Below, piece after piece: positions 53,886 to 63,325 of a stretch of DNA of 64,000 nt. Under the pieces are notes generated by a model. It worked only from the letters and a program-made list of their open reading frames with translations. It was not told where the DNA came from and searched no databases. Source of the DNA: Anaerolineaceae bacterium (GTDB taxonomy: Bacteria > Chloroflexota > Anaerolineae > Aggregatilineales > Phototrophicaceae); NCBI GenBank assembly GCA_002702065.1, contig NZXX01000002.1, forward strand, positions 953,723 through 1,017,722, in the 5' to 3' direction. Each line of letters starts with the position of its first letter. Within the stretch, counting starts at the first letter, position 1. A program made the position numbers and the translations under genes.

Positions 53886-54266
53886 TCACTGTTTTTCATC
53901 CGGCGGTTGATCCGCTTCTGATTGTTCGGCATCCAGCGCGGTGAAAGTGGCCAGTTCGGCCTGCTGCTGGATCGTGTCGTGCAGGACTTCGCGCAGCAGG
54001 TCCAGTGCCTGAATCACGCGCGTATCCGCCAGTGAATAGCAGATGGTGGTGCCCTGTCGCCGCGCGTTGACCATCGAGCGCTCGCGCAAAATTTTGAGAT
54101 GATGGGAGACGGTGGGTTGGGGCATGTCCAGTTGCAGCGCCAGTTCATTGACGCTGTGCGGCTGCCCGCTGAGTGTATAAAGAATCATGAGGCGTTTCGG
54201 GTCGCCCAGTGCCAGGCAGACCCGGTCATGAAGCATCATCAATTCCTGCAATAACTGTATATTCAT
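53886..54266 (-). CDS. ArsR-family transcriptional regulator, second copy
   Basis: The 126-residue protein has the winged helix signature LALGDPKRLMILYTLSG and DMPQPTVSHHLKILRERSMV. It shares the C-terminal helix pattern of the ArsR at 42526 (VIQALDLLREVLHDTI against LIEALDLLRSVLRDRI), suggesting the two have a common origin. One Cys lies at 17 and one in the wing strand TTICYSL. The start is ATG 54266; a TTG five codons earlier is less likely. It precedes the rhodanese gene on the same strand by 83 bp, probably an operon. Confidence 0.9.
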   Translation of the reverse strand: MNIQLLQELMMLHDRVCLALGDPKRLMILYTLSGQPHSVNELALQLDMPQPTVSHHLKILRERSMVNARRQGTTICYSLADTRVIQALDLLREVLHDTIQQQAELATFTALDAEQSEADQPPDEKQ

Positions 54267-54282
54267 GACGATACATTCCAAT

Positions 54283-54298
54283 ATTCATCCATATGAAT
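54283..54298. promoter_or_regulatory. Inverted repeat upstream of the second ArsR gene
   Basis: ATTCAT and ATGAAT are perfect arms around CCAT, 17-32 bp before the ArsR start. It is AT-rich and dyad like ArsR operators, but differs in sequence from the site before the first ArsR gene. Confidence 0.55.
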
Positions 54299-54348
54299 TA
54301 TTAAACAGATTGATATTGGACTTGCATGTGAAAAATAACACAAGTGAT

Positions 54349-54459
54349 ATGACGAGTATCATGTCCGGCATGCTGGCGCTTGACCGGACGGGGTTCTATG
54401 TTGTGAATCCAAAAGACACCGGAGCCTGCTGCTGCGGTGCCTTTGGTCTGGGGCCGTAA
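54349..54459 (+). CDS. Possible small peptide ORF ending in a triple-cysteine motif
   Basis: A 36-codon frame between the divergent ArsR and DUF2892 genes ends KDTGACCCGAFGLGP. It could begin at ATG 54349 or at 54265, the latter overlapping the ArsR start. No clear ribosome site is present, so translation is uncertain. The CCC motif next to sulfur genes makes it worth noting. I have no family for it. Confidence 0.25.
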   Translation: MTSIMSGMLALDRTGFYVVNPKDTGACCCGAFGLGP

Positions 54460-54468
54460 AACGTTGAA

Positions 54469-54696
54469 TTACTTGCCAGCGCGAATCTGTGGGCCGTTGA
54501 GGGGGCGTCCGAAAAGGGGCGCGAAGATGCAGAAATCGAGCAGCCCGGCCAGCAGCGGCACCGCACCGATTACGGCGACAATAACCCCGGTGGTTCCGGC
54601 CAGCACCAGCAGGCCATAAGCGATCAGGGCAGCGCCGGCGATAATGCGGACAATGCGCCCGGTCGTGGAGGCCATAAAATTGACAAACCCATTCAT
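54469..54696 (-). CDS. DUF2892 small membrane protein
   Basis: The 75-residue protein has two membrane helices and the family pattern TTGRIVRIIAGAALIAYGLL and VIGAVPLLAGLLDFCIFAPLFG. DUF2892 domains often occur in or beside rhodanese proteins (YgaP-type) and other sulfur genes, which fits the adjacent locus. AGAGGAGA lies about eight bases before the ATG. It lies 70 bp downstream of the Crp/Fnr gene on the same strand. Confidence 0.88.
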   Translation of the reverse strand: MNGFVNFMASTTGRIVRIIAGAALIAYGLLVLAGTTGVIVAVIGAVPLLAGLLDFCIFAPLFGRPLNGPQIRAGK

Positions 54697-54766
54697 CAGA
54701 ACATCTCCTCTGCTTATTGGTTGTCAGCCAGTATAAGCGGGGAGGCCGGGCCTGTCTGTGACAATG

Positions 54767-55447
54767 TCACATAGCCAGCAGGTTCGCCAGTTGGGCAGCA
54801 TCCAGCACTTCGATGGAACCCCGCAACACACGGATGATGCCCTGCCGCGCCAGATTCTCCAGAATGCGGCTGATGACTTCGCGGGAACTGCCCAGCTCAG
54901 CGGCGATTTCCTGATGGGTGATGCGAATGGGTTCGTCTGGCTGGCTGCGTTCCAGCAGCAGGGCGGCGACGCGTATGTCCATCCGCTGAAAGGTGACTTC
55001 GTCGACCAGGGCCATGACCGTCGATAACCGCTGAGCCAGCAGCATAAAGATGAATTCACGCCACTGCTCGTACCGCTGCATCCAGTCGCGGAAGATGGCC
55101 GCCGGGATCATAACCGCTTCGGCGTCCTGCTCGACGGTAGCGATAGCAGAGAATGTTTGCCGGGACAGGATGGCATTGGCGGTCAGGATGCAGGACTCGC
55201 CCAGGCCAAACCGGTAGAGGGTAATTTCGCGCCCGGTTTCCCCGACCTTGTACACCCGCACCGCGCCAGTGATGAGCAGGGCAATGGCGTCCACGTCATC
55301 GCCTTCCACAAACACATCGCGTCCGGCAGGGATGCGGGCGAAAAAAGCGGCACGCTTAAATTCGTTGAGCATGGGCGGCGTAACCTGTTGCAGCACAGGC
55401 AGCACACGATAGACCCGGTCGAATTGTTCGTCGCTGATCATGCGCAT
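54767..55447 (-). CDS. Crp/Fnr-family transcriptional regulator
   Basis: The N-terminal cyclic-nucleotide-binding-like domain (AAFFARIPAGRDVFVEGDD, ALLITGAVRVYKVGETGR) is followed by a C-terminal winged HTH (ITHQEIAAELGSSREVISRILENLAR). The four-cysteine N-terminal motif of true Fnr is absent, so it is not an oxygen-sensing [4Fe-4S] Fnr; it may bind a ligand, haem or sense redox otherwise. It probably controls the sulfur locus or the DUF2892 gene downstream. Start is ATG 55447, with an alternative at 55441. Confidence 0.92.
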   Translation of the reverse strand: MRMISDEQFDRVYRVLPVLQQVTPPMLNEFKRAAFFARIPAGRDVFVEGDDVDAIALLITGAVRVYKVGETGREITLYRFGLGESCILTANAILSRQTFSAIATVEQDAEAVMIPAAIFRDWMQRYEQWREFIFMLLAQRLSTVMALVDEVTFQRMDIRVAALLLERSQPDEPIRITHQEIAAELGSSREVISRILENLARQGIIRVLRGSIEVLDAAQLANLLAM

Positions 55448-55942
55448 AATCCGATGATTTGCTTCAGTACACCCCGGCTGTCGCGCATCGGGTATGGTCT
55501 CCTGGCTGGATAAACCCTGTCTCTCAGTATAGCGATACGCCTCAGCTTCTCATCAGTGCCGACTATCATCTTATCCAGCGCAGATTGGCTCATGCCGTTT
55601 GCTGCATGTTTCTGGCCTGAGAATTTCAAAATAACGCTCATTTTGCCTCATGTTTCAGTTTCTGTGGCTTAGCTACTCACCCTGAAGACCGTGCCTGAGC
55701 GTCGCAAAATTGTTTCCAGTATAATAATAGTTTGTCCGTTTATAGTCGGTAGCCTGCTCTCAAATGCCAAGTGCGACCGGGTGCGTTTGCACGCAGCGCG
55801 GCAGCAATCTAAAATGATGTATATAACAGGTCTTCAAACCAGGCCTACACCTGTTCACATCCGCCATAGCCCTGTAGCGACGTTGTTGGAGGCAGAACAA
55901 ATCTTATGTGCAATATAAACGTTAGCTCCCCTGTGTAGTACC
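55448..55942. other. Intergenic region of 495 bp without a recognisable gene
   Basis: This gap separates the Crp/Fnr gene and the sensory operon, which are divergent, so promoters for both should lie here. Frames present are short and lack a ribosome site. The right part is less GC-rich than the genes around it. I see no hairpin-plus-T-run and no strong promoter pair. Confidence 0.5.
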
Positions 55943-56950
55943 ATGGCTCAATACGGAAAAATCATGCGAACAATTCTCGTTTTGATTCTCGGCGGGTTGG
56001 TTGTGCTTGCTTCAGGCTGCGACACCGGCCCTACCGGTACCCCGGAACTCACTGAAGTGACCGTCCAGTTGGGCACGACCCATCAGGCTCTGTACGCCGG
56101 TTTTTATGTGGCGGATCAGCAGGGGCTGTTCGCACGTGAAGGCTTGTCCGTCACATTTATCGAAGGCAGCACCAACACGGACCCGGTGCCGGCCATCGTG
56201 AATGGCACGGCAGAGTTCGGCATGCTGGGGGCGAGTTCGCTGATTACGGCGATTGCGGATGGTCAGCCAGTGCAGGCGGTTGCCACCGTGCTGCGTCGGG
56301 ACCCGGTTGTATTTTTCAGCCTTGCCGATTCCGGCATTGTTCGGCTTCAGGACTTTGCCGGCAAGCGTGTCTACGCGAGTCTGCGGCTGCGCCCGCGGCT
56401 CCATACCATGCTTGGGCACATTGGTCTGGACCCAAGTGAGATTATCGAAGTTCGCGAGGCCAGTTTGACTGATCTGTACAACGGCGATATTGACGTGGCG
56501 AGTGGTCTGGTCAACACGGGTGTCCTTTCTGCCAGAGAAGCCGGGTACGAGGTGAACGTGATTTACCCGGATGATTATGGTGTGCACTTCTACTCATCCA
56601 CCATCTTTGCTTCAAATGAACTGATCGCGTCCAACCCGGACCTGGTCACCCGTTTCGTGCGCGCCTCGCTGGAAGGCTGGGCCTTCGCTGTCGAAAACCC
56701 GCAGGAGATTGGGCCGATGGTTGGCCTGTATAACCCGGATGCCAATACCAATTTTGAAACAGCCAGCATGATCGCATCGCTGCCATACATTAATACCGGC
56801 AAGGATCATATTGGCTGGATGGAATCGCAGACCTGGGAAGACATGGTTGCGTCCATGCACGAGCAAGGGGAAATAGACGATCCCTTGCCGGTATCCGAAA
56901 TTTATACGATGCAGTTCGTTGAGCAGATTTATGAACAGAGTAGCCCCTGA
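55943..56950 (+). CDS. Lipoprotein of the NMT1/SsuA-type binding-protein family, sensor partner
   Basis: A lipobox (VVLASGC, Cys26) marks a lipoprotein anchored outside the membrane. The body has the NMT1/THI5/SsuA plan: VQLGTTHQALYAGFYVADQQ, VPAIVNGTAEFGMLGASSL and DFAGKRVYASLRLRP. Members bind small molecules such as sulfonates or pyrimidine precursors. No permease or ATPase is nearby; the next gene is a membrane sensor kinase whose start overlaps by one base. So it likely feeds a sensor rather than a transporter. A start at ATG 55964 would shorten the leader by seven residues. Confidence 0.9.
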   Translation: MAQYGKIMRTILVLILGGLVVLASGCDTGPTGTPELTEVTVQLGTTHQALYAGFYVADQQGLFAREGLSVTFIEGSTNTDPVPAIVNGTAEFGMLGASSLITAIADGQPVQAVATVLRRDPVVFFSLADSGIVRLQDFAGKRVYASLRLRPRLHTMLGHIGLDPSEIIEVREASLTDLYNGDIDVASGLVNTGVLSAREAGYEVNVIYPDDYGVHFYSSTIFASNELIASNPDLVTRFVRASLEGWAFAVENPQEIGPMVGLYNPDANTNFETASMIASLPYINTGKDHIGWMESQTWEDMVASMHEQGEIDDPLPVSEIYTMQFVEQIYEQSSP

Positions 56951-59382
56951 TGCGATCTCCCAATCTGACTCCTAAGGTAACGCTGGCCTTTGTACTTTTT
57001 GCAGCGGGTTTGCTGTTCGTTGTCGGCATTCTCGCCTATACCAACGGTCGTGACGCGCTGGAAGCGGCCACGTTTTCCGACCTGTTGTCCGTAGCGATTG
57101 AGAAGGAAGCGGCATTCGAAGCCTGGATCAGTGCCGGGCAAACGCAGATCGCCAGCCTGTCCCAGTCTCCAATGATCCAGCAGCGCATCGCTGTTCTGCA
57201 CGACGAAAGGGTTGACGATGAAGAAATGCTGGCGAGTCACGCCGACATCGTGGCGGCCATGCGGCCCTTTGTTGGCGCGGGACGTTCATTCGAAACCCTG
57301 ATGATCCTCGACCCTGTTACGGGTGAAGTGGTCGCCGCTACAAATTCGCGTGAAGAGGGTAAATTTAAGGAAAACCGCCTGTACTTTCTCAATGGGCGGG
57401 AAGGCCCATACGTACAGAATGTCTATTTTGCTCTAGAATGTGAATGTCCGGCGATGACGGCATCCGCGCCGATTCTGGCTGACGATGGCGCGATACAGGG
57501 TGTGCTGGCTGGCCGTATGAACCTGAATGCAATGGGCGCCATCATCAACCGAACGACGGAAATGCGTCAGACTGCCGATGCCTATCTCATCAACACCGCG
57601 AATATCCTGGTTACCCAGCCCCGCTTTATCACCGATGCGGTGGTCTTGCAGCGGGGTATCCGTACGGAAGCGACTCAACAGTGCCTGGTTGGCGAAAGTG
57701 GGTCCATGATGGACAGGGATTACCGGGGAGAGCCAACAATGACCGTTTATCGCTGGCTGCCGGACCGTGACCTTTGCCTGATTGTGGAGGTCGACCAGTC
57801 CGAAGCTTTGGCACCGGTTTATGCTTTTGGTCGCACTCTGCTGGCGATTGGTTTGGTTACGCTGGTGGCTGCCTCCGGCGTCTCGGCGGCGCTGGCGCGT
57901 ACGATTACCGGGCCGATCCTGGCGCTGAAGGACCGCGTGACGCGCTTTGGGCAGGGCGAAATGGACATCCGCCTGTCCGAATTTTCCAGCGACGAAATCG
58001 GCGATCTCGGACGTGAATTCAATGCGATGGCGGATTCCATCGTAGAGAAAGAGACACTTCTGCAAGATTACGCCAAAGACCTGGAAAAACGCGTGGCCGA
58101 ACGCACCGAACAATTGCAGTTTCTGGCCAATGTCAGCCAGGAATTGTCGCTGTCTTTTGACTATCTGGACCGGTTGAGGACACTGGCGCAGCTGGCCGTG
58201 CCACGTTTCGCGGATTGGTGCAGTGTCGATGTTTTGAATGACTCAGGCCGGTTGGAGCGGTTAGCGGTTGTGCACAGCGACCCACAAAAAATCGCGCTTG
58301 CCTATGAATTGCAGCGGCGCTACCCCCCTGATCCCAACGGTTCCAGCGGCGCGTATCATGTGCTCAAAACGGGCGAACCCGAATTTTATCCGACGATCAC
58401 TGATGAAATGCTGACGGCTAGTTTGCCGGATAGTGACCTGCTGGACCTTGTGCGCGAATTGGGGCTTCGGTCATCGATTATGGCCCCGCTGCGGGCACAT
58501 GGGCACACGCTGGGTGTGATTACGCTCGTCATGGCTGAATCGGGGCGGACGTTTGACGAGAACGATCTGTCACTGGTGCAGGACCTGGCCCAACGCGCCG
58601 GTCTGCTGATCGACAATGCCCGGCTTTATTACGAGACGCAGCAACTCAACGAGGAACTGGAAGCGCGGGTCGTCGAAAGAACCTCGCACCTGACCGCCGT
58701 CAACCGCGAACTGGAGGCTTTCAGCTATTCCGTGTCGCACGATTTGCGCGCACCGCTGCGGGCCGTGGATGGCTTTGGCCAGGCGTTGCTCGAAGATTAT
58801 GACCACGTGCTGGATGAAATGGGGCGAGACTTCTTGAACCGCATCCGCATGGAAAGTCAACGGATGGGGCAGTTGATTGATGACCTGATTGGTCTGTCGC
58901 GTATTACTCGGTCAGAGATGACCCTCTCAGAAGTCAACCTGAGTGAAATTGCGCGGGAAGTTGTCAAAGATCTAGAGATACATGAGCCAGATCGTGCTGT
59001 ACAATTGTCTATACAGCCCGATATACATGTTTGCGCAGATGAACGGTTAATGCGTGTTGCCTTACAGAATCTGATAAGCAACGCCTGGAAATTTACCTCG
59101 AAGAAATCATCGGCTGTGATCGAATTTGGGTGTCGGGATGGCGCAGACACAAAAGAGTATTACGTACGCGACAACGGGGCAGGTTTTGACATGAACTATG
59201 CCAACAAACTGTTTGGTGCTTTCCAGCGCCTGCATAGTATGGACGAATTTTCGGGGACTGGCATTGGGTTAGCGACCGTCCAGCGCATTATGCATCGGCA
59301 CGGGGGGACTGTGCGTGCCGAGGGGGTCGTGAATGAAGGTGCAGCTTTTTACTTTACACTAGGACCAGGAAATTGTGATTGA
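56950..59382 (+). CDS. Membrane sensor histidine kinase with extracellular Cache-like, HAMP and GAF domains
   Basis: The 810-residue protein has a first helix (about 10-29), a periplasmic region of about 240 residues with a Cache-like pattern ([19 protein letters not shown]), a second helix (about 290-315) and a HAMP domain ([20 protein letters not shown]). A GAF domain (about 400-560, coiled coil before it) and HisKA/HATPase follow. The phosphoacceptor is His597 in [31 protein letters not shown] and GTGIGLATV are the ATP boxes. No receiver is attached; the next gene provides one. Start overlaps the binding protein stop, indicating coupling. Confidence 0.93.
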   Translation: MRSPNLTPKVTLAFVLFAAGLLFVVGILAYTNGRDALEAATFSDLLSVAIEKEAAFEAWISAGQTQIASLSQSPMIQQRIAVLHDERVDDEEMLASHADIVAAMRPFVGAGRSFETLMILDPVTGEVVAATNSREEGKFKENRLYFLNGREGPYVQNVYFALECECPAMTASAPILADDGAIQGVLAGRMNLNAMGAIINRTTEMRQTADAYLINTANILVTQPRFITDAVVLQRGIRTEATQQCLVGESGSMMDRDYRGEPTMTVYRWLPDRDLCLIVEVDQSEALAPVYAFGRTLLAIGLVTLVAASGVSAALARTITGPILALKDRVTRFGQGEMDIRLSEFSSDEIGDLGREFNAMADSIVEKETLLQDYAKDLEKRVAERTEQLQFLANVSQELSLSFDYLDRLRTLAQLAVPRFADWCSVDVLNDSGRLERLAVVHSDPQKIALAYELQRRYPPDPNGSSGAYHVLKTGEPEFYPTITDEMLTASLPDSDLLDLVRELGLRSSIMAPLRAHGHTLGVITLVMAESGRTFDENDLSLVQDLAQRAGLLIDNARLYYETQQLNEELEARVVERTSHLTAVNRELEAFSYSVSHDLRAPLRAVDGFGQALLEDYDHVLDEMGRDFLNRIRMESQRMGQLIDDLIGLSRITRSEMTLSEVNLSEIAREVVKDLEIHEPDRAVQLSIQPDIHVCADERLMRVALQNLISNAWKFTSKKSSAVIEFGCRDGADTKEYYVRDNGAGFDMNYANKLFGAFQRLHSMDEFSGTGIGLATVQRIMHRHGGTVRAEGVVNEGAAFYFTLGPGNCD

Positions 59383-59395
59383 TCAGGAGACATCC

Positions 59396-59818
59396 ATGAG
59401 TCGGATTTTACTCGTCGAAGATAACCCCAACGACCGTCTGCTGACGGAGCGTGCTTTCAAGAAAAGTAACCTGGGTAATGAGTTGGTCACCGTGAACGAC
59501 GGTGAAGAAGCGCTGCAATATCTGTTTGGTAATGGTGAAGTCGGGCCGGAACCGCTGCCGATTCTGGTGCTGCTGGACCTGAAACTGCCGAAAGTGGATG
59601 GGCTGGAAGTTCTGGAGCGCATCCGCAAAGAAGAACGGACGCAGCTTTTGCCGGTTGTCATCCTCACTTCCTCGAAAGAGCAGGATGATCTGGTGCGCAG
59701 TTACAAACTGGGTGTGAATAGCTATGTTCGTAAACCGGTGGACTTTAACGAATTTGTGTCCGCAGTCCAGCAGCTCGGACTTTACTGGCTCGTATTGAAC
59801 GAAAGTCTCCTCAAGTAA
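59396..59818 (+). CDS. Single-domain response regulator (Rcp1-like)
   Basis: The 140-residue receiver domain has the acidic pair in [11 protein letters not shown], the phosphoacceptor Asp in [13 protein letters not shown], the Thr/Ser in [11 protein letters not shown] and Lys in [11 protein letters not shown]. It has no output domain, so it acts as a phosphate carrier or by protein contact, as in Rcp1. AGGAG at 59386-59390 supports the ATG at 59396; a start at 59375 would overlap the kinase gene. It lies between two kinase genes in the same operon. Confidence 0.93.
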   Translation: MSRILLVEDNPNDRLLTERAFKKSNLGNELVTVNDGEEALQYLFGNGEVGPEPLPILVLLDLKLPKVDGLEVLERIRKEERTQLLPVVILTSSKEQDDLVRSYKLGVNSYVRKPVDFNEFVSAVQQLGLYWLVLNESLLK

Positions 59819-59835
59819 CATATGGATATGGCTTA

Positions 59836-62800
59836 ATGACCAAGCCGCTCAACGCGCTGATTATTGAGGACTCGCAAAGCGATGCCCTTCTATTGCTGCG
59901 CGAACTGCGACGTGGTGGATTTGACGTTCACCATCTCCGCGTTGACAATGCGCAGGACATGAAGTCTGCCCTGGCGAATCATAAATGGGACGTTATCCTG
60001 TCGGATTATTCGATGCCTGCCTTTGATGCGCTGGCTGCTCTAAAAGTGGCGCAGGAACAAAGCCCGGATATTCCGTTTATCATCATATCGGGTACTGTCG
60101 GAGAGGATGCTGCTGTCGCGGCGATGAAAGCCGGGGCGAGCGATTTTTTCGCCAAAGGCAAATTAACGCGCCTGGTGCCTGCGGTGGAGCGGGAACTGCG
60201 CGAAGCGGCTGGTCGTCGTCAGCGTGGCGAGGCGGAAGCCCGCTTTACAACCGCGTTTCACAGCAGCCCGGTCGGCACCGTTATTTCCCGGTTATCCGAC
60301 GGGCAGGTGCTGGATGTAAACGCGCGCTTTTTGGAAACGTTCAATCTCACACGCGATGCCGTGATTGGCAAAACCGCCAGAGAGCTTGATTTTTGGGTTG
60401 TGCCGGAATACCAGCAAGAAATCGCAGGTTTGCTTCGTGAGGGCAAGTCTGCGCGTGGCGTGGAAGTGGAATATGAATATGGGGCGGGCCGGCACGGGTA
60501 TGCGCTTTTTTCCGTTGAGATTATTGAACTCAACGATGAAGCCTGTACCCTGACGATGGTGCAGGATGTTACGGAAAGCAAGAAGGCCGAAGCGGCCTTG
60601 CGCGCCAGCGAGGAGAAATTTCGTTTGCTGGCGGAAAATGCAACCGACATGATCTCCCGGCTGATGCCGGATTGCACCTACCTGTACGTCTCACCGTCCA
60701 GCCGCCTCTTGCTCGGTTACGAACCGGAAGAAATGGTCATGCGTTCCTCCTATGACTTTTATCATCCGGACGACCTGGAAGACATCAATAAGTCACAACA
60801 GATCATACTAGCCCGTGCGGAATCCAGTACCGTGAGCCATCGTATCCAGCATAAGGATGGTCATTACATCTGGTTTGAAACGACCAGTCGTACCATCCGC
60901 CATCCGGAAACGAATGAAGTCATCGAAATTCAGTCGGCATCGCGTGATATTTCGGAACGCAAGCGCGCCGAACAATCGCTAAAGCGCTATGCGGAACGGC
61001 TGGAACTGCTGCATGATGTGGACCGGGCCATTCTCACGGCCAGTCAGCCCGCCACCATTGCCCAGGTTGTGCTGGCGCAGTTAAAGAGTCTGCTCGGTTT
61101 TGACAGTGCCAGCGTGACCGTCTTTGATGCCGATTATCGCGAGTTCACGATCATTGCTTCGATTGATGCGATTGCCGATTACCGACCTTACGAAAACAGG
61201 GCGGTGATCGAGATGATGCAGCAGGATGAAATTTTTGCGGTGGACGATCTGGCACGGGCAACGCATATTTCACCGGGCGATGACGTGCTAATTGCAGCCG
61301 GAATCCGTTCCTACGTGCGTATTCCGCTGGTTGCCAGCGGCAAACTGCTTGGCTCGTTCAACCTGCGGGCGCGGCGGCCCAGTGTTTTTTCGACGCAGTC
61401 GATTGATATTGCCCGTGAAGTGGCGGCCCAACTCGCCATCGCCATCGAGAACGCCCGCCTGCTGGAAGTGGAACACAGCCGAAACAGCGAATTAACTGCG
61501 CTGCATCAGGCTAGTTTGCAGTTGACCAGCAGCCTGGACGTGGAAACGGTGCTGTACACCATCCTCGATTATGCGATTCTGCTGGTGCATGCCAATAACG
61601 CGCATGTGTTTTTGTATGATGGCCAGACCATCCGTTTTGGCGCGGCCCAGTGGGACGGCGAAAAGCAGCCCCAGCCCTTTGCAGAGCCACGCCAGGATGG
61701 TTTGACCTATCGGGTAGCACGCAGCGGCCAGCGCATGGTCATCCCCAATGTGAATCACGAACCCATCTATGCCAACTGGCAGTGGGGTGGCGCCATTATT
61801 GGCTTGCCACTGCGCGTGGCAAACGAAGTCAACGGCGTGATGTCGCTGGCCTTTGCCGAACCTCACAGTTTTGACGAGCATGAAATTCGCCTGCTAGAGC
61901 TGTTGGCCGATCAGGCTGCGATTGCCATTCATAATGCGCAGCTTTACCAGCAGATTCAGCGTCATGCGGGCGAGCTGGAACAGCGCGTGTCCGAACGTAC
62001 AGCCGAGTTGCAGGCCAGCGAATCCAAATATCGCGCGTTAATCGAATTTGCCCCGGACCCGATCGTCATCATTGACGAAACGGGCGTGATTACGCTGGTC
62101 AACAGACAGACGGAAATTTCGTTTGGTTACGAGCAGCAGGAATTAATTGGGCGCTCTATTGACGCTCTGCTGCCGGGACGGCCCGGTGATCTGTCGCTGA
62201 TCGAGGATATGGGTGACAGCGACCCGGACTTCCGCACACTGGCGGCGAACCTCGAAGTGGCGGCGCGGCACAAAAACGGGATGGAAATACCGGTCAAAAT
62301 TGGCATGAGCCCCATCCATACCGGCGCTGAAAACCTCATCATGACGTACATCGTCGACATCACCGCCGAGAAACAGCTCGAAGCCAGCCTGCGCGCGGCG
62401 CTGGCGCATGAGAAGGAATTGAATGAACTGAAGTCGAGCTTTACCTCGATTGTCTCGCATGAATTCCGGACGCCGCTGTCGGTGATTTTGTCCTCTACAG
62501 ACTTGCTGACCAAGTATTTCGACCGCATGGACCAGACCCGTCGGCTGGAAAAATTCGACAATATCACGCGTCAGGTCAGCAGACTGGTCAAACTGCTGGA
62601 TGATGTGCTGACCATTACCCGCTCCGAACGCGTCGGTTTCGAATTCAAGCCGACTTCGCTGGATCTGGTGGCGCTGTGCGAGGAAATTATCGAAGAAGTG
62701 AAGGTCGGTTATACCAAGGATGTCACGGTCCTGTTTTCTCACCAGGGGGCCTGCCAGCAGGTCAGCGTGGACGAATTCTTGTTCCGGCATATTCTGCAAA

Positions 62801-63135
62801 ACCTGGCATCAAATGCGATCAAGTATTCACGGGATGAAGGCATCATCCGCATTGATCTAAACTGCGCCGATACCGACCTGACGCTGCGGGTTGAGGACCG
62901 GGGTATTGGTATTCCGGAGCAGTACAAGGCCCGACTGTTCGAGACCTTCCATCGAGCTGCCAACGTGGGGCAAATACAGGGTACGGGTATCGGCCTGACG
63001 ATTGTCAAACATGCGGTCGATGCGCATGGCGGTTCCATCGAAGTCGAAAGCACGGAAGGTGTCGGGACGACGTTCACCATCTTCCTGCCCATTACGGCTG
63101 CCGGAACCGAGGTCGAGGAACAAACCGACTTCTGA
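59836..63135 (+). CDS. Hybrid sensor histidine kinase REC-PAS-PAS-GAF-GAF-PAS-HisKA-HATPase
   Basis: The 1099-residue soluble protein begins with a receiver domain whose phosphoacceptor is Asp57 in VILSDYSMPA. It continues with PAS domains (about 130-250 and 255-380), two GAF domains (about 390-545 and 550-720), a coiled coil and a third PAS (about 735-850). The kinase core has His875 in SIVSHEFRTPLS, NLASNAIKYSRDE, VEDRGIGIPEQ and GTGIGLTIVK. There is no membrane segment. A receiver at the N-terminus allows input from the upstream kinase and regulator. GGATATG before the ATG is only a weak ribosome site. Confidence 0.93.
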   Translation: MTKPLNALIIEDSQSDALLLLRELRRGGFDVHHLRVDNAQDMKSALANHKWDVILSDYSMPAFDALAALKVAQEQSPDIPFIIISGTVGEDAAVAAMKAGASDFFAKGKLTRLVPAVERELREAAGRRQRGEAEARFTTAFHSSPVGTVISRLSDGQVLDVNARFLETFNLTRDAVIGKTARELDFWVVPEYQQEIAGLLREGKSARGVEVEYEYGAGRHGYALFSVEIIELNDEACTLTMVQDVTESKKAEAALRASEEKFRLLAENATDMISRLMPDCTYLYVSPSSRLLLGYEPEEMVMRSSYDFYHPDDLEDINKSQQIILARAESSTVSHRIQHKDGHYIWFETTSRTIRHPETNEVIEIQSASRDISERKRAEQSLKRYAERLELLHDVDRAILTASQPATIAQVVLAQLKSLLGFDSASVTVFDADYREFTIIASIDAIADYRPYENRAVIEMMQQDEIFAVDDLARATHISPGDDVLIAAGIRSYVRIPLVASGKLLGSFNLRARRPSVFSTQSIDIAREVAAQLAIAIENARLLEVEHSRNSELTALHQASLQLTSSLDVETVLYTILDYAILLVHANNAHVFLYDGQTIRFGAAQWDGEKQPQPFAEPRQDGLTYRVARSGQRMVIPNVNHEPIYANWQWGGAIIGLPLRVANEVNGVMSLAFAEPHSFDEHEIRLLELLADQAAIAIHNAQLYQQIQRHAGELEQRVSERTAELQASESKYRALIEFAPDPIVIIDETGVITLVNRQTEISFGYEQQELIGRSIDALLPGRPGDLSLIEDMGDSDPDFRTLAANLEVAARHKNGMEIPVKIGMSPIHTGAENLIMTYIVDITAEKQLEASLRAALAHEKELNELKSSFTSIVSHEFRTPLSVILSSTDLLTKYFDRMDQTRRLEKFDNITRQVSRLVKLLDDVLTITRSERVGFEFKPTSLDLVALCEEIIEEVKVGYTKDVTVLFSHQGACQQVSVDEFLFRHILQNLASNAIKYSRDEGIIRIDLNCADTDLTLRVEDRGIGIPEQYKARLFETFHRAANVGQIQGTGIGLTIVKHAVDAHGGSIEVESTEGVGTTFTIFLPITAAGTEVEEQTDF

Positions 63136-63325
63136 GATACGACCGATAGCAGAACAAACTGTGCCGTCTGGCCTATTGTCCAGCGAACCGTCGTTTGATA
63201 AGGTGAAATGGGTGGCTGGACCGTAGAGACGGCCCGCAAACCATCACCCGGTGAGGCCCTTGCTGGGTGGTTCGCGCTGTTTGTGCGTGATCCCTGCTCG
63301 AAAACATTGAGCCCTGGAGGACGCA

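Noticed and set aside
55691..55918. 75-codon frame in the gap before the sensory operon
   Set aside because: Start has no ribosome site, and the composition (hydrophobic patch then His/Arg/Gln) fits no known family.
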